Notes: generated by a model from the letters alone, not told the origin. 64,000 nucleotides of DNA from Aquimarina latercula DSM 2041 (GCF_000430645.1 NZ_KE387185.1:965780-1029779); one strand, 5' to 3'; numbered from the stretch's first letter, positions 45,371 through 55,750 are shown. Program-made: numbers and translations.

Positions 45371-45583
45371 ATGACACTAAATAATTATACCGTAAAGGAT
45401 GAATCGAAGAACACGATTGTTGAATCTGGTATTGGAGAATTATTTGATTTGGAAACTGTAATTCCTATTGAAATATTATCCATACTAGAATTATATGAAG
45501 ATGAAGAAGGAGTGATAACGATAAGCGTTAGAGCTGGAGATTTTAGTTATGAGATCAATAAGATTAGGTCAGTTAGTGCTTAG
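45371..45583 (+). CDS. Small acidic unknown protein
   Basis: This 70-residue acidic protein (LYEDEEGVITISVRAGDFSYEINKI) has no recognised family. It is the last gene before about 900 bases of non-coding DNA with the iteron array. Small acidic proteins in mobile elements are sometimes DNA mimics or inhibitors, but nothing in the sequence proves this. Confidence 0.45.
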   Translation: MTLNNYTVKDESKNTIVESGIGELFDLETVIPIEILSILELYEDEEGVITISVRAGDFSYEINKIRSVSA

Positions 45584-45953
45584 TTTTTTGTATTCCCAAT
45601 ATTTTTTTACTACGGTTTACGTAAGTTAATTTATGGCGGGTATAAATTGGGAAACACCATTATTACTGGGCTAACCTATATTATGCTGTTTTTCCAACTT
45701 TTATTTACACAACGATAGCATTGTTGTGCAAGTAATAAATTAAAAAAGACTCGTTATATTTGGGTATATAAGTTATTGAATTTAGACAATTTGGAGCATT
45801 TTAATGCTTGTTTTTATGATAAAACTAAATAGGAACGACTCCCGCTACAAGGAGAATTCCAAACTAATTAATGATCGAATAGATCAACTACGTTATCTAC
45901 ATTTTTACTCCCACTACAAGGAGATTTCTGTACACATTTTGAGATTATAGACT
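45584..45953 (+). promoter_or_regulatory. Probable promoter and leader before the iteron array
   Basis: This non-coding stretch holds a good -7 element, TATATTTG at 45755-45762 (consensus TAnnTTTG), without a matching TTTG at the normal spacing. A transcript starting about 45770 would run through the paired 18-bp motif and the iteron array into the methyltransferase gene, giving a leader of about 700 bases. No reading frame of note is seen. Confidence 0.4.
45838..45924 (+). repeat. Paired 18-bp motif upstream of the iterons
   Basis: ACTCCCGCTACAAGGAGA (45838-45855) and ACTCCCACTACAAGGAGA (45907-45924) differ at one base and are 69 bases apart. Each has CTCC and GGAG ends around an 8-base middle, so each could form a small hairpin or be a protein site. 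Confidence 0.7.
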
Positions 45954-46440
45954 AAGTATTTCCTATAGGGATGGCACGTGAGTTTTTACTATAGCAATGA
46001 CCAAGTATTTCCTATAGGGATGGCACGTGAGTTTTTACTATAGCGATGACCAAGTATTTCCTATAGGGATGACACGTGAGTTTTTACTATAGCAGAGACT
46101 TCAAGTATTTCCTATAAGGATGACACGCAAGTTTTTACTATAGCAAAGACTTCAAGTATTTCCTATAGGGATGACACGTGAGTTTTTACTATAGCGATGA
46201 CCAAGTATTTCCTATAGGGATGACACGTGAGTTTTTACTATAGCGATGGCCAAGTATTTCCTATAGGGATTGTACGTGAGTTTTTACTATAGCGATGGCC
46301 AAGTATTTCCTATAGGGATTGTACGTGAGTTTTTACTATAGCGATGACCAAGTATTTCCTATAGAGATTGCATGTGAGTTTTTACTATAGTAATGACCAA
46401 GTATTTCCTATAGGGATGACTCGTGAGTTTTTAGTAAAGT
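45954..46440. repeat. Iteron-like array: ten 49-51 bp units, about twenty 21-bp repeats
   Basis: Units begin at 45954, 46003, 46052, 46103, 46154, 46203, 46252, 46301, 46350 and 46399; seven intervals are 49 bp and two are 51. Within a unit, bases 2-22 and 28-48 are versions of one 21-mer, AGTWTTTMCTATAG followed directly by SGATGAC, identical at 18 of 21 positions. Spacers alternate between 5 bases (ACGTG, which together with the flanks makes the palindrome CACGTG) and 2 bases (CA). Every repeat contains the palindrome CTATAG. The tenth unit is degenerate at its end. The array stops 42 bases before the methyltransferase ATG. The layout fits an iteron origin or a partition/centromere site. 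Confidence 0.9.
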
Positions 46441-46482
46441 ACGAAGTTCAATGATCTCATTTAACGAAAAGAAAAGAAGTAA

Positions 46483-49400
46483 ATGAGAATAACAAAATCA
46501 TATAACGAAACTCCTAAAGGAATTCAGCTCGAATTTGATCCTGAATTATCTAATACTGATTTAAAAAAATATCTTATTTCAATTGGATTTAAAAATGCAA
46601 ATCGAAACAAAGGTGTTTGGTATATACGTGGGGTTCGTCCTTCTTTTGATAAGTATACAAGTGCTTTAGAAAACGCTAACAAAGAAGGTAAAGATCTTTT
46701 AGTGGTAAAAATTGAACCATCGTATGAAGTTGTAAGAGGTAACATTGATCACAAACTTTTTAGTTTGGTGACAGCTTCCATTGAAAATGAAGATCAGGAT
46801 ATAAAAGATAAAGATTATGTTGTTTTTGAAGATTTCAGGGTTTCAGCCGAAGACATTGCAATACGGTTTTTAAAATCTCAGTTCGGAGATAAATTTAAAG
46901 GGCTTAAGGTTACTGCTAAGAATTTAAAAGAAAGAGCAAGAAATGCCTTTGATGAAGAGCGCATTATCTCTAATGTTCCAGAAGGCAAAAAAACTGTGCT
47001 TAAAAAAGAGAATGTAGTACAGGATGAACCCGTATGGAATAAAACAAAAGCGGTCTATCTATCCGAGATTTCGGGAAATAAAATATCCAGCGATCAGCTT
47101 ATTGATCCAGATGTTTTGGCAGACGAAAAGCATGAACATAAAATAGCGATTCTAACAGCTTTAAGAAATGGCAAGGACATTCCTGAATCTGTTCTGCAAG
47201 ATTATCCTTCGCTTTCAAGATCTGAAAATTTTCAATTTGGATTTGATAGTACTGATTTTAAAACAAGTAAAGCATTTTTAGAATTACTTAAAGGAATTGG
47301 TAATACGGGCAATTTTGTAGAAGGCGCTATGGTCAATGGAGGTAGGTCAGGTTATTTATGGGAGGGAAATAACCTAAAAATAGTGACAGCCAATAATCCA
47401 TTAGTTAGTAAAGGAAAGACATCATTTATTGGAATTGAAGGTTTTCGGGAACAAGTATTGGATCTGGTTAATTTGATTGAGGGACAAACCAATTCCAGAG
47501 GAGAACTTGGTTTGGATTACATTTCATTTAGCGATTACGATTTCTCTAAACCTATCCAACCTATATCCTTAACTAATGAGGGAGGAGTATATACGCGTGA
47601 AACCGCAGGAGAACGATTAGAAGTTTTGGAAATTTCATTCCCTGAGTCTGTCAGAGTGGAAGCATCTATTACGGTAGTTCAGGATGAAGAAGGTTACTAT
47701 TTGAATGGTTTGGAATTTTTTAATCGAATTGGATCGGGAAGTAATAATCAATTCAGACCAAAAAGAGGAAGTACTAGATACAATTCAAAAAAAGAAGCAA
47801 TTAGGCGTCTATTGGAATTGATTGCTAAAAATCTAAATACAGAATTAATTATAGCCACTACTATCAAGGCTACAGAAAAACTAAAAGCCGTTCAGTCTGC
47901 TTTGTTATCTCTAAAAGAGTTTGCTGCTGGACAAGGAATAGAGCTATCGATAGAGGATATAAAGTTAGGGAATGACAAATCTGTAGAAGAAAAAGAAGAA
48001 ACGAAAGCGCCACATTCAGATATAAAGCGTGCTACCGTTCAATCGATGATTGAAAAACTTACTGATTTAGAGATTGATACCGAAGGAGAAACTGAAACTA
48101 TCATAGCGACCTTACGATTGGAGCTAGAAGAAGCTTTGCAAATTGAAAATGAGGTAACATTTTTAGATAAAGTTGAACATGCTATTATAGATCAAAAAGA
48201 TTGGATTAATGATATAGAACCAGAAGCTGTCAGGAATACTTTTTTAGACTTGATCCTTTCAAATGCAGCAGCATTAGGATACACACCTTTCACAGTTCCC
48301 CACAGCTCTGGTTTTTTATTAGAACAAGCCTGGACAAAACTAGATACTAAAACCGTTAAAAACTTTGAGGAGTTTATCAACTCCAACCCTGATCTTATCG
48401 AACATAAATATTATCCAGAGGAGTCAGAGCCAAATGGATATGGGATCAAATCTGATCGAGATGAAATTAGTTTTCAAGTTCTTGAGAAGAATCGAATTGC
48501 TATCAGCAGTCATAAACCTTTCAAAGAAGGTGTGATATATGGGGGCAGCACTATGTCAAGCACAAAGCTTAAAAAAGCAATTAGATATATTATCTCAAAC
48601 CCAATTAAAGTTGTTTCCAATGAAAATGCAAAAGATACCGAAGCAGAAAAAGAGAATCCTGTTATCACAGATATTACGCGATATGGAACAACGATTTCCA
48701 ATGTCTTAACTCCGCACAGAGTCATAGCGTTATTTAACTCTGGATTGTATATAAAAGATGCTAAAAAGATTCAGGAATTCGCTCCGTACTTGTTAGAAGC
48801 TTCGGATGACAATCTTTCGGAATTGAGTGCAAAAGAATTATTTGAATTGGTTCAAATGGCGCACCCAAATGACTATGGATTTTCGGTAACAAGATCTGCC
48901 ATGCTACGTGAATGGGAAAGACGTGGTAAAGAACTATTTGAAGAAATAGGTTTTCCAACAGATCCAAATTATCTATATGTGAATCTAAATAGAGGATATA
49001 GAAGTGTTTATCCACTACAGAACATTATAGATGAAGATAGGGAAACACAATCTTGGTGGCATGCTGCTGCTATGTATCGACCCATTGCAGATTTAGAAAG
49101 AGCGCTGGAAATTATTCAAGAAGAAAAAGCCGATTTTAAGAAACAACAACTAGTACATACAAACCCGAAAACAGGTAAGCCAAAATCCAAAAAAGAAGAC
49201 AAGGGACTATATCGGGACATCGAATATAAAATTGAAGATCTTGATAACTCCAAAGAGCTAATCGAAGGATATATAGAAGATCAGAAGAAAAAGGAAACTG
49301 CTAAAGAGTCAGAAATACCAAAGCAAATTGAAAAATCACTCGTAGAAGAATTCTTTTTTATAAAACCAAGTGAAGTAGAACAAATTCGGAAAAAGTTTGG

Positions 49401-50952
49401 GTTACGAGGATTTACGATGGATTTTACAGGTAAACAGGCATTTATAGAAAATGTAACTGTATTTGAATTGGGCTATCGATATGAGCTTAATAAATTCAAA
49501 CTGGATGAAAAGACAGAGAAAGAATTTAACAAATGGATAGCATTTCTGGAAAAGGAAATAGAAAAGCTAAACGATAAGGAAGACAAAAAAAGTAAGAGTA
49601 GTAAAGCGCATAGGGAAGAACGAATTTTAGATCTAAAACAAGAAGCTAGGGAACTTGCCGAATTAGTTGAAAAAGAAGATAAAATATTCCGTGATGAATT
49701 GTTTTTTGAGTTTGTAGTGAGGGCGAAAGATTATGGCTATGTTATGGATAGGGATGACATAGCCAACTTTCGTGACTTTATTCTGAACAATTTATTTGGA
49801 GGTCGGATAGCGGAGAATTATCCTGATGAACCTATAGGAAAAATAGCTAGAATTTTAATTGATGATTTCTTTGCGACTGCTGAAAATGAAGAAGAAAAGA
49901 AATCATGGAATCCTGATTATTTGGATAAAGTGGTGGCCATTATGCACGATCACTATATCAAGAATGAACGATTAAGCAAAAAGAAAATTGAAGCTGTCAA
50001 AGAAGAAGCTGGCGCACCTAATTTAGGTGCTTTATGGGAAGCAGTTGAGCTTAGTTGGCTTCTATGGTATAAGCAAATCTATAACCTTCCTATTCCATTT
50101 GACCAACGCCTAACCAAGATGGTTGAGTTTTGGAATACAGTACAGCCTACCTATGCCTATTCAGATAGTAGTAAAGAATTATTTAAACAGTATTCTACAC
50201 CTTGTCCAATAGGTGCAATGGTAGCGGAATATACCCAAATGTCTAATGCGACACGCATTTTTGAACCTAGTGCAGGAAATGGCTTGTTGGTATTGGGAGC
50301 AGATCCAGAAAAAGCTCATGTCAATGAAATTGATAAGAGCAGGAGATATTCTCTGGAGTTACAAAGGTTCGAAACTATTACTCACCTAAATGCTGCTGAA
50401 CCTTTTCCAGAAGAACTAACTCGCTTCTTTGATGTAATGGTTACCAATCCCCCATTTGCCAGTTGGGACGATTCCAAGTTTGATAAAGAACGATGGACAC
50501 AAAAATACTTTAATAATCAAATTGGGGTAGCACAGCATATGCGCTTAGAGCATTTTATGGCAGGACTCGCCTTACATACCTTAAAAGGTACAGGAAAGGC
50601 AGCTATTATCATTATGGGACATGTGTATTTCGGTCAGGATGGGTACATAGAGAAATACAAACCTTTTTTCAATTGGTTATACCGTCACTACAAGGTGGAT
50701 GATATTATCAATATGAACAGCTATAAACTGTACAATAAGCAAGGTGCGGTTGCCAAAACAATGTTGATACTTATTAATGGAAGAAAGTCAACTCCAGAAG
50801 GTGTTGCCCCCACTAAGAAGGAAAACCCTGCTATTGAGCAAATGGTGAATAGCTTTCCTGAATTATGGGAACGTATCAATTCTCATATAAAAACAGAAGA
50901 ATATACACTAGAGGTGATTATCACCCAACTTAAAATAGAATTAGGACTATGA
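46483..50952 (+). CDS. Giant polyvalent protein with N6-adenine DNA methyltransferase domain
   Basis: In this 1489-residue protein the C-terminal quarter is an N6-adenine methyltransferase: motif I FEPSAGNGLL (Glu1261 to Leu about 1270) and motif IV NPPF (Asn1322-Phe1325), followed by ASWDD. The N-terminal thousand residues lack a recognised enzyme but include charged helical regions and small folded segments as in polyvalent proteins of phages and conjugative elements. With the Strawberry-notch helicase gene 520 bases downstream it resembles a split form of phage P1 DarB/DdrB, which protects incoming DNA from restriction. It is soluble. A role in element defence against restriction is therefore likely, not shown. 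Confidence 0.8.
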   Translation: MRITKSYNETPKGIQLEFDPELSNTDLKKYLISIGFKNANRNKGVWYIRGVRPSFDKYTSALENANKEGKDLLVVKIEPSYEVVRGNIDHKLFSLVTASIENEDQDIKDKDYVVFEDFRVSAEDIAIRFLKSQFGDKFKGLKVTAKNLKERARNAFDEERIISNVPEGKKTVLKKENVVQDEPVWNKTKAVYLSEISGNKISSDQLIDPDVLADEKHEHKIAILTALRNGKDIPESVLQDYPSLSRSENFQFGFDSTDFKTSKAFLELLKGIGNTGNFVEGAMVNGGRSGYLWEGNNLKIVTANNPLVSKGKTSFIGIEGFREQVLDLVNLIEGQTNSRGELGLDYISFSDYDFSKPIQPISLTNEGGVYTRETAGERLEVLEISFPESVRVEASITVVQDEEGYYLNGLEFFNRIGSGSNNQFRPKRGSTRYNSKKEAIRRLLELIAKNLNTELIIATTIKATEKLKAVQSALLSLKEFAAGQGIELSIEDIKLGNDKSVEEKEETKAPHSDIKRATVQSMIEKLTDLEIDTEGETETIIATLRLELEEALQIENEVTFLDKVEHAIIDQKDWINDIEPEAVRNTFLDLILSNAAALGYTPFTVPHSSGFLLEQAWTKLDTKTVKNFEEFINSNPDLIEHKYYPEESEPNGYGIKSDRDEISFQVLEKNRIAISSHKPFKEGVIYGGSTMSSTKLKKAIRYIISNPIKVVSNENAKDTEAEKENPVITDITRYGTTISNVLTPHRVIALFNSGLYIKDAKKIQEFAPYLLEASDDNLSELSAKELFELVQMAHPNDYGFSVTRSAMLREWERRGKELFEEIGFPTDPNYLYVNLNRGYRSVYPLQNIIDEDRETQSWWHAAAMYRPIADLERALEIIQEEKADFKKQQLVHTNPKTGKPKSKKEDKGLYRDIEYKIEDLDNSKELIEGYIEDQKKKETAKESEIPKQIEKSLVEEFFFIKPSEVEQIRKKFGLRGFTMDFTGKQAFIENVTVFELGYRYELNKFKLDEKTEKEFNKWIAFLEKEIEKLNDKEDKKSKSSKAHREERILDLKQEARELAELVEKEDKIFRDELFFEFVVRAKDYGYVMDRDDIANFRDFILNNLFGGRIAENYPDEPIGKIARILIDDFFATAENEEEKKSWNPDYLDKVVAIMHDHYIKNERLSKKKIEAVKEEAGAPNLGALWEAVELSWLLWYKQIYNLPIPFDQRLTKMVEFWNTVQPTYAYSDSSKELFKQYSTPCPIGAMVAEYTQMSNATRIFEPSAGNGLLVLGADPEKAHVNEIDKSRRYSLELQRFETITHLNAAEPFPEELTRFFDVMVTNPPFASWDDSKFDKERWTQKYFNNQIGVAQHMRLEHFMAGLALHTLKGTGKAAIIIMGHVYFGQDGYIEKYKPFFNWLYRHYKVDDIINMNSYKLYNKQGAVAKTMLILINGRKSTPEGVAPTKKENPAIEQMVNSFPELWERINSHIKTEEYTLEVIITQLKIELGL

Positions 50953-51371
50953 TATTTTTAAATAATCAATTAATGCCGTCGAATGAAAGCGCTACTCTTT
51001 TTATGGTAAGCAATCCAATACCTTTTGAAAATTTTGAAGATCACCAAACGGGAATTTTTATCCGATTACACAACTTGATAGCGTGGTCAATGGCTGAAGG
51101 AGATGATCCAATTCCTCTGATCGAGGAATACCTAGAAACTGTCTATTCAGATAGTAATACAGTAGATGAAATTGCAAATTTCCTAATGTATCACGATAAA
51201 ATGCAAAGTGCTATGTGGACACTTAAAGAAAACTGGAGCAATCTGGACGATACCGTGCCAGATGACTCATTAATGTATGGTGGAATGGAGAAAGAAGATG
51301 CTGTCCAAATGTATGCAGATACCACTTTACGCAGATACTTAGAAGTATTATCAAGATTTGAAAGCGTGTAA
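50949..51371 (+). CDS. Small unknown protein between methyltransferase and helicase
   Basis: This 140-residue acidic protein overlaps the methyltransferase stop by four bases (ATGA), so it is translationally coupled. Text such as FIRLHNLIAWSMAEGDDPIPLIEEYLETVYSDSNTVDEIANF is helical. No family is recognised. Its fixed place between the two giant proteins suggests an accessory subunit. Confidence 0.6.
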   Translation: MIFLNNQLMPSNESATLFMVSNPIPFENFEDHQTGIFIRLHNLIAWSMAEGDDPIPLIEEYLETVYSDSNTVDEIANFLMYHDKMQSAMWTLKENWSNLDDTVPDDSLMYGGMEKEDAVQMYADTTLRRYLEVLSRFESV

Positions 51372-51469
51372 TGATAGATAAGTAGTCCCATAGCAAGTGA
51401 TGATGATGAAAATGGAGTCACTTGCTGGGTGCTGCGAAAAGTAGAAGAAAGCCCTTTAAAAAAAGAATT

Positions 51470-54400
51470 ATGGAGAACATCGAAATACAGGAAGAAAAGG
51501 ACGGGTTCACTCAGGATGCAGCCCAAGTAGCAAAACTGGCAGCGGATCAGACCGCCCTTGTTCCATACGTACCAAAATCAAATGCAAGTTTTAAAATGGA
51601 TACGCTCATTCCTAGGAATATGGCTTTTGAAGTTCAAAAGGCTTTAAACCGTATTGTAAAGGAAAAAGGGAACATTGATAATTATGTTCGGAATGAATTA
51701 AAGTATATATCCACAGCGACCTTGTGGAAGGCTTTTGCTGCCGAGCAGGTCGATGCAGTAGCATTATACCTTAAACAGTTTGAACGTGGACAAGGAATTA
51801 TCATTGGAGACCAGACGGGAATTGGAAAAGGAAGACAAGCAGCAGCTGTTATAAGGCACGCGGTAATGCAAGGATATTTACCCATTTTTTTTACGAAAAG
51901 TCCTAGTTTGTTTACTGATATGTATCGGGATTTAAAGAATATAGGTTTTGACGATATTCAACCTTTTATTGTCAACTCAAGTTCTGATTCAGGAGCAAAA
52001 GTAAAAGATGCAGATGGTAATGTAGTATTTACACCATTGTCGGGCAAAGCTCAAGAGGAATTACTTACCACTTCTAAGACTTTAGCTACTGAAAGTTTAG
52101 AGTCGATAGAATGGCATAAAAGAATAGGTAGAAAATTACCGAACCCCGAAACTACACCAACAGTAACCATTTATGAGAATGTAGACTATTTACCAAGTGG
52201 TTATGATATGGTATTTACGACCTACAGTCAGGTTCAATCAGCCAGTTATTACAAGCGTGCTTGGATAGAAAGTATATGTGAGAGTGGTATTGAAGGGAGT
52301 AAAAGATATAAAAAAGTAGTGTTCATTTTAGATGAATCGCATAGTGCTGGTGGGTTTGATTCTATTATCGGGAATTGGATGCGTAGGGTACTTCCTAAAA
52401 CACATGCTTGCTGTTTTTTAAGTGCAACATTTGCGAAATATCCAGAAGTTATGCCTTTCTACGGAAAGAAAACTGCTATTTCTGAAACAGGATTAAAGGA
52501 TGGGGCATTTGTTACCTCTATGCGTAGTGGAGGATTAGCCCTTCAGGAAATCGTAGCATCAAATCTTGCTGAAAGTGGTCAGCTTATCAGACGGCAGCGT
52601 TCGAGTGAAGGTATTAAAGTTGAGTATATCACCTTAGATGAAGAACCAAGTCGAAGTAAAAATCGGGCAAGTGTAAATCGGATCATCAAATTGATGAATG
52701 AAGTAGTTCGATTTGAAGAAGAATATGTAGCACCTGTACTCGCATTAATTCACGCAGATGCAAAATCTCAAGGGGAGAAAATGGATAATAAACCTAAAGG
52801 TTTAGGCGTAAAACAAGCCCCTTATTTTTCAAGAGTATTCAATATAGTAGACCAAATGCTTTTCGCTTTGAAAGTCGAAGAGGTGGCAAAAAAAACGGTA
52901 TCACTTTTAAGAGAGGATAAGAAGGTGGTTATCGCCTTCAAATCCACAATGGGAGCGTTTCTAAAAGATTTGAATCTATCAAGTGGAGATGTTTTACCCA
53001 AAGAAGAATTAGATTTTGTGAGAACATTGATCAAAGGATTAGATAGTGTTTTCTTCTATAGTTATACGAGTATCGATGGTAAAAAAAGTAGGGAGCGTAT
53101 TGATGTAGCCGAATTATCAAGAAAAGGGCAAGAGGAATATACCAGGATTAAAAAAGCAATGATGTTAGAAAGCTCAGGGCTTAGTATTTCTCCTATTGAC
53201 CAACTTGTACAATTAATAGAGAATGAAAAAAAACCTTCTTATATAGGAGGACATGATGATGAATATTTTAAAGTAACCGAAGTTACTGGAAGGAATCAAA
53301 AAGTACGCTATAATGGTGATGACGTTGTGGTATCTTCTTTCAGAAGTGATACTGAGAAATCATTTCGTTTATTTAACGCGGGAGATTATGACGTACTACT
53401 CATTAATCAAAGTGGTAGTACTGGTTCATCGGCACACGCATCAAAAGACTTTGCAGATCAAAGACAACGCGCCATGATTATCCATCAATTTGAGTTGGAT
53501 ATTAACATTGAAGTACAAAAACGAGGACGTATTAATAGAACAGGTCAGGTAAACTTACCTGAGTATTACTATATCACAAGTGATATCCCAACAGAGCGTA
53601 GATTGATGACGATGCTGAAAGCAAAATTAAAGTCTTTGGATGCGAATACTACAGGATCTCAAAATACCAATGACGACACCCTTAAAAGTGCAGATTTCTT
53701 AAATAAATACGGGGATAAAGTTGCTTGGCAATGGATCAATGAAAACTCTGAAATGATGTCAAAATTAGGGCATCCCACCTATCATAAAGTAACGGATAGA
53801 AAAACAGGCACAAAATACTATGAACGTAATGATGGCAAAGAAGGAGCTATAAGACAGCTTACAGGACGTGCAGGATTACTTTTAGTGGAAGATCAGGATA
53901 ACCTATACAATGTTTTACTGGAACGCTACGACCACCAGATCAAGCTAGAGAAACAGCAAGGAACCTATGATTTAGAAACGGAATTTCTTCCTTTAGATGC
54001 CGAGATTAAAAAAAGATACTTATTCAAACAAGGGAATGGTGGGAATACTCCATTTGGAAAAGATACCGTTCGGGAGGTAAGTGTTGTCAATAATTTAAAA
54101 CGCCCCCTAACCAAGCAAGATGTAGAAAATCGCATCACTAAAGCATTGGATGGAAGAAAACCGCAGCAAGTACGTGCGGAACTTGTGAATGACATCAATG
54201 AAAAATTTCCATTACTCATAGAAGAACGCAAAGAGAGGCGAATGGAAGTTGTTCATAAGCTTCGGGAAGAATTGAAGGATTTACCTGAGTTGGGAAGTGG
54301 AAAAGATGATGATGAAAATGAAAAAATAGCGAATGATCGAGAAAAGCAGCAAGCGCTCATAGAAGAAAAATTCAATGCGGTAAATAAGTATATACAAGGA

Positions 54401-55750
54401 TTAGAGTATGTAAAACAACAAATTGTAAAATACGTGGGCTATTTTGATGTCGGACAAGTACTGAAAATTCCATATCTAAACCCTATGAAAGAACCCTCTT
54501 GGGGCATGTTTTTGGGAATTTCATTAGGTACATCTGCCAAAAATCCATACACCTACGGCAACATACAATTACGATTTGCAGTTGCAGATTCCCGTAGACT
54601 TATCTCGTATTCATTGCAGCCTGAAGAACACGCATACATAAGTTTGATCTACTCGCAGAGTAGTGATATTTCAGAAGAAGAACGTAAAAAAATTCCAATT
54701 GAATGGAATGAACTGATAAAAAAGGCATCATCCAAACGAGAACAAAGGCACATTCTAACTGAAAACATTGTTGCTGCATCTCAAGCAATTGGAGGAGAAA
54801 ACAAACTAGTTAAATATAATACGAAAACAGGTGTCATTAAAAATGGTATTCTGATGGATAAGGAATTTGGTAAAGACGGTGTAAACAAAGCTTTACTTCC
54901 TATTTCAGAGGCTTTAAACATTATTGTAGGTCTTTCTACAGATGAGTTCTTTTCAGATCAAAAGGATCAGCTTCGCTTCAAACGTATTGGCGAGAACTAT
55001 TTACAGGTATATATCCATAAAGGGGAGAATTATAAAATGGCAATAGATCCCAAACTACGTGAATTAATTCGAAGGGCGGAAGGTCAGACTGAGGATGAAT
55101 TACCAGACTTTGTTCAAAATGGAGGTGAAATGACGGGAGTACTTCATCTGAAGAACTTAAGTGCATTTCTAAAACAATTGGATACTTATGGTTTGCAATT
55201 TTTAGGCAAAGCGAAAGAGTTAGAAGATTGGGAAGTTGAAAATCAAAAAGATTGGGATCAAAATACAAAACAATCTGAAGGTAACTATTCCTATGAATTG
55301 GGCAGACCATACGGGCAAGGAAGCAATCCAATTACAGGATTCAAAGAGTACAAAGAACCAGGGGATACAAAGTATCCTTTTGGTACCGTATCCTATGCTC
55401 GTCCTTTAAGTGATAAAGAAAAATACAATTATTCTCTTATCCCCATTTTCAAAAATGTTGTGATTCCGTATAGAAGATGGAAGTCCGCCATTAGTGGCAC
55501 TCCAGTAGAGAAAGAATTTGAGATTATCGTAGAAGAAGCATCAAATCAAGCGCTGTACGAAGCCAAAGATACTTTGGGATTCTTTATTACAAATAATCCT
55601 CACGAAGATGGCAATCCTGAATTTGTTTTTGGAAGGTATAACGAGGAGAATTTAGGTAGAACAGCCTATGAAGATATGATAGGACTCATAGAGCCTATAG
55701 ATATAGTATTAGATCAGTTAAGGCTATATCATAATCTTCAAACCGCTTAA
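51470..55750 (+). CDS. Strawberry-notch-type superfamily 2 helicase
   Basis: This 1426-residue protein starts at the ATG at 51470 (an in-frame TTG at 51422 is less likely). Motif I is GDQTGIGKG (113-121), motif II DESH (288-291), motif III LSATFAKYP. The second helicase domain has INQSGSTGSSAHASKDFADQ and motif VI RGRINRTGQ (685-693), typical of the Strawberry-notch/Helicase_C_4 group, known from animal Sbno proteins, phage P1 DarB and plasmid proteins. Residues about 850-1426 are an accessory region without recognised motifs. It probably works on DNA with the methyltransferase protein, for example during transfer or anti-restriction. Confidence 0.88.
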   Translation: MENIEIQEEKDGFTQDAAQVAKLAADQTALVPYVPKSNASFKMDTLIPRNMAFEVQKALNRIVKEKGNIDNYVRNELKYISTATLWKAFAAEQVDAVALYLKQFERGQGIIIGDQTGIGKGRQAAAVIRHAVMQGYLPIFFTKSPSLFTDMYRDLKNIGFDDIQPFIVNSSSDSGAKVKDADGNVVFTPLSGKAQEELLTTSKTLATESLESIEWHKRIGRKLPNPETTPTVTIYENVDYLPSGYDMVFTTYSQVQSASYYKRAWIESICESGIEGSKRYKKVVFILDESHSAGGFDSIIGNWMRRVLPKTHACCFLSATFAKYPEVMPFYGKKTAISETGLKDGAFVTSMRSGGLALQEIVASNLAESGQLIRRQRSSEGIKVEYITLDEEPSRSKNRASVNRIIKLMNEVVRFEEEYVAPVLALIHADAKSQGEKMDNKPKGLGVKQAPYFSRVFNIVDQMLFALKVEEVAKKTVSLLREDKKVVIAFKSTMGAFLKDLNLSSGDVLPKEELDFVRTLIKGLDSVFFYSYTSIDGKKSRERIDVAELSRKGQEEYTRIKKAMMLESSGLSISPIDQLVQLIENEKKPSYIGGHDDEYFKVTEVTGRNQKVRYNGDDVVVSSFRSDTEKSFRLFNAGDYDVLLINQSGSTGSSAHASKDFADQRQRAMIIHQFELDINIEVQKRGRINRTGQVNLPEYYYITSDIPTERRLMTMLKAKLKSLDANTTGSQNTNDDTLKSADFLNKYGDKVAWQWINENSEMMSKLGHPTYHKVTDRKTGTKYYERNDGKEGAIRQLTGRAGLLLVEDQDNLYNVLLERYDHQIKLEKQQGTYDLETEFLPLDAEIKKRYLFKQGNGGNTPFGKDTVREVSVVNNLKRPLTKQDVENRITKALDGRKPQQVRAELVNDINEKFPLLIEERKERRMEVVHKLREELKDLPELGSGKDDDENEKIANDREKQQALIEEKFNAVNKYIQGLEYVKQQIVKYVGYFDVGQVLKIPYLNPMKEPSWGMFLGISLGTSAKNPYTYGNIQLRFAVADSRRLISYSLQPEEHAYISLIYSQSSDISEEERKKIPIEWNELIKKASSKREQRHILTENIVAASQAIGGENKLVKYNTKTGVIKNGILMDKEFGKDGVNKALLPISEALNIIVGLSTDEFFSDQKDQLRFKRIGENYLQVYIHKGENYKMAIDPKLRELIRRAEGQTEDELPDFVQNGGEMTGVLHLKNLSAFLKQLDTYGLQFLGKAKELEDWEVENQKDWDQNTKQSEGNYSYELGRPYGQGSNPITGFKEYKEPGDTKYPFGTVSYARPLSDKEKYNYSLIPIFKNVVIPYRRWKSAISGTPVEKEFEIIVEEASNQALYEAKDTLGFFITNNPHEDGNPEFVFGRYNEENLGRTAYEDMIGLIEPIDIVLDQLRLYHNLQTA

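Noticed and set aside
45840..45850. Possible attR: TCCCGCTACAA matches the end of the initiator tRNA
   Set aside because: Only 11 bases match, the T-arm is absent, and a sister copy of the surrounding 18-bp motif at 45907 shows it belongs to a local repeat.
45954..46440. CRISPR array
   Set aside because: The spacers are 2-5 bases and nearly constant, and whole 49-bp units repeat; there are no unique spacers or cas genes.
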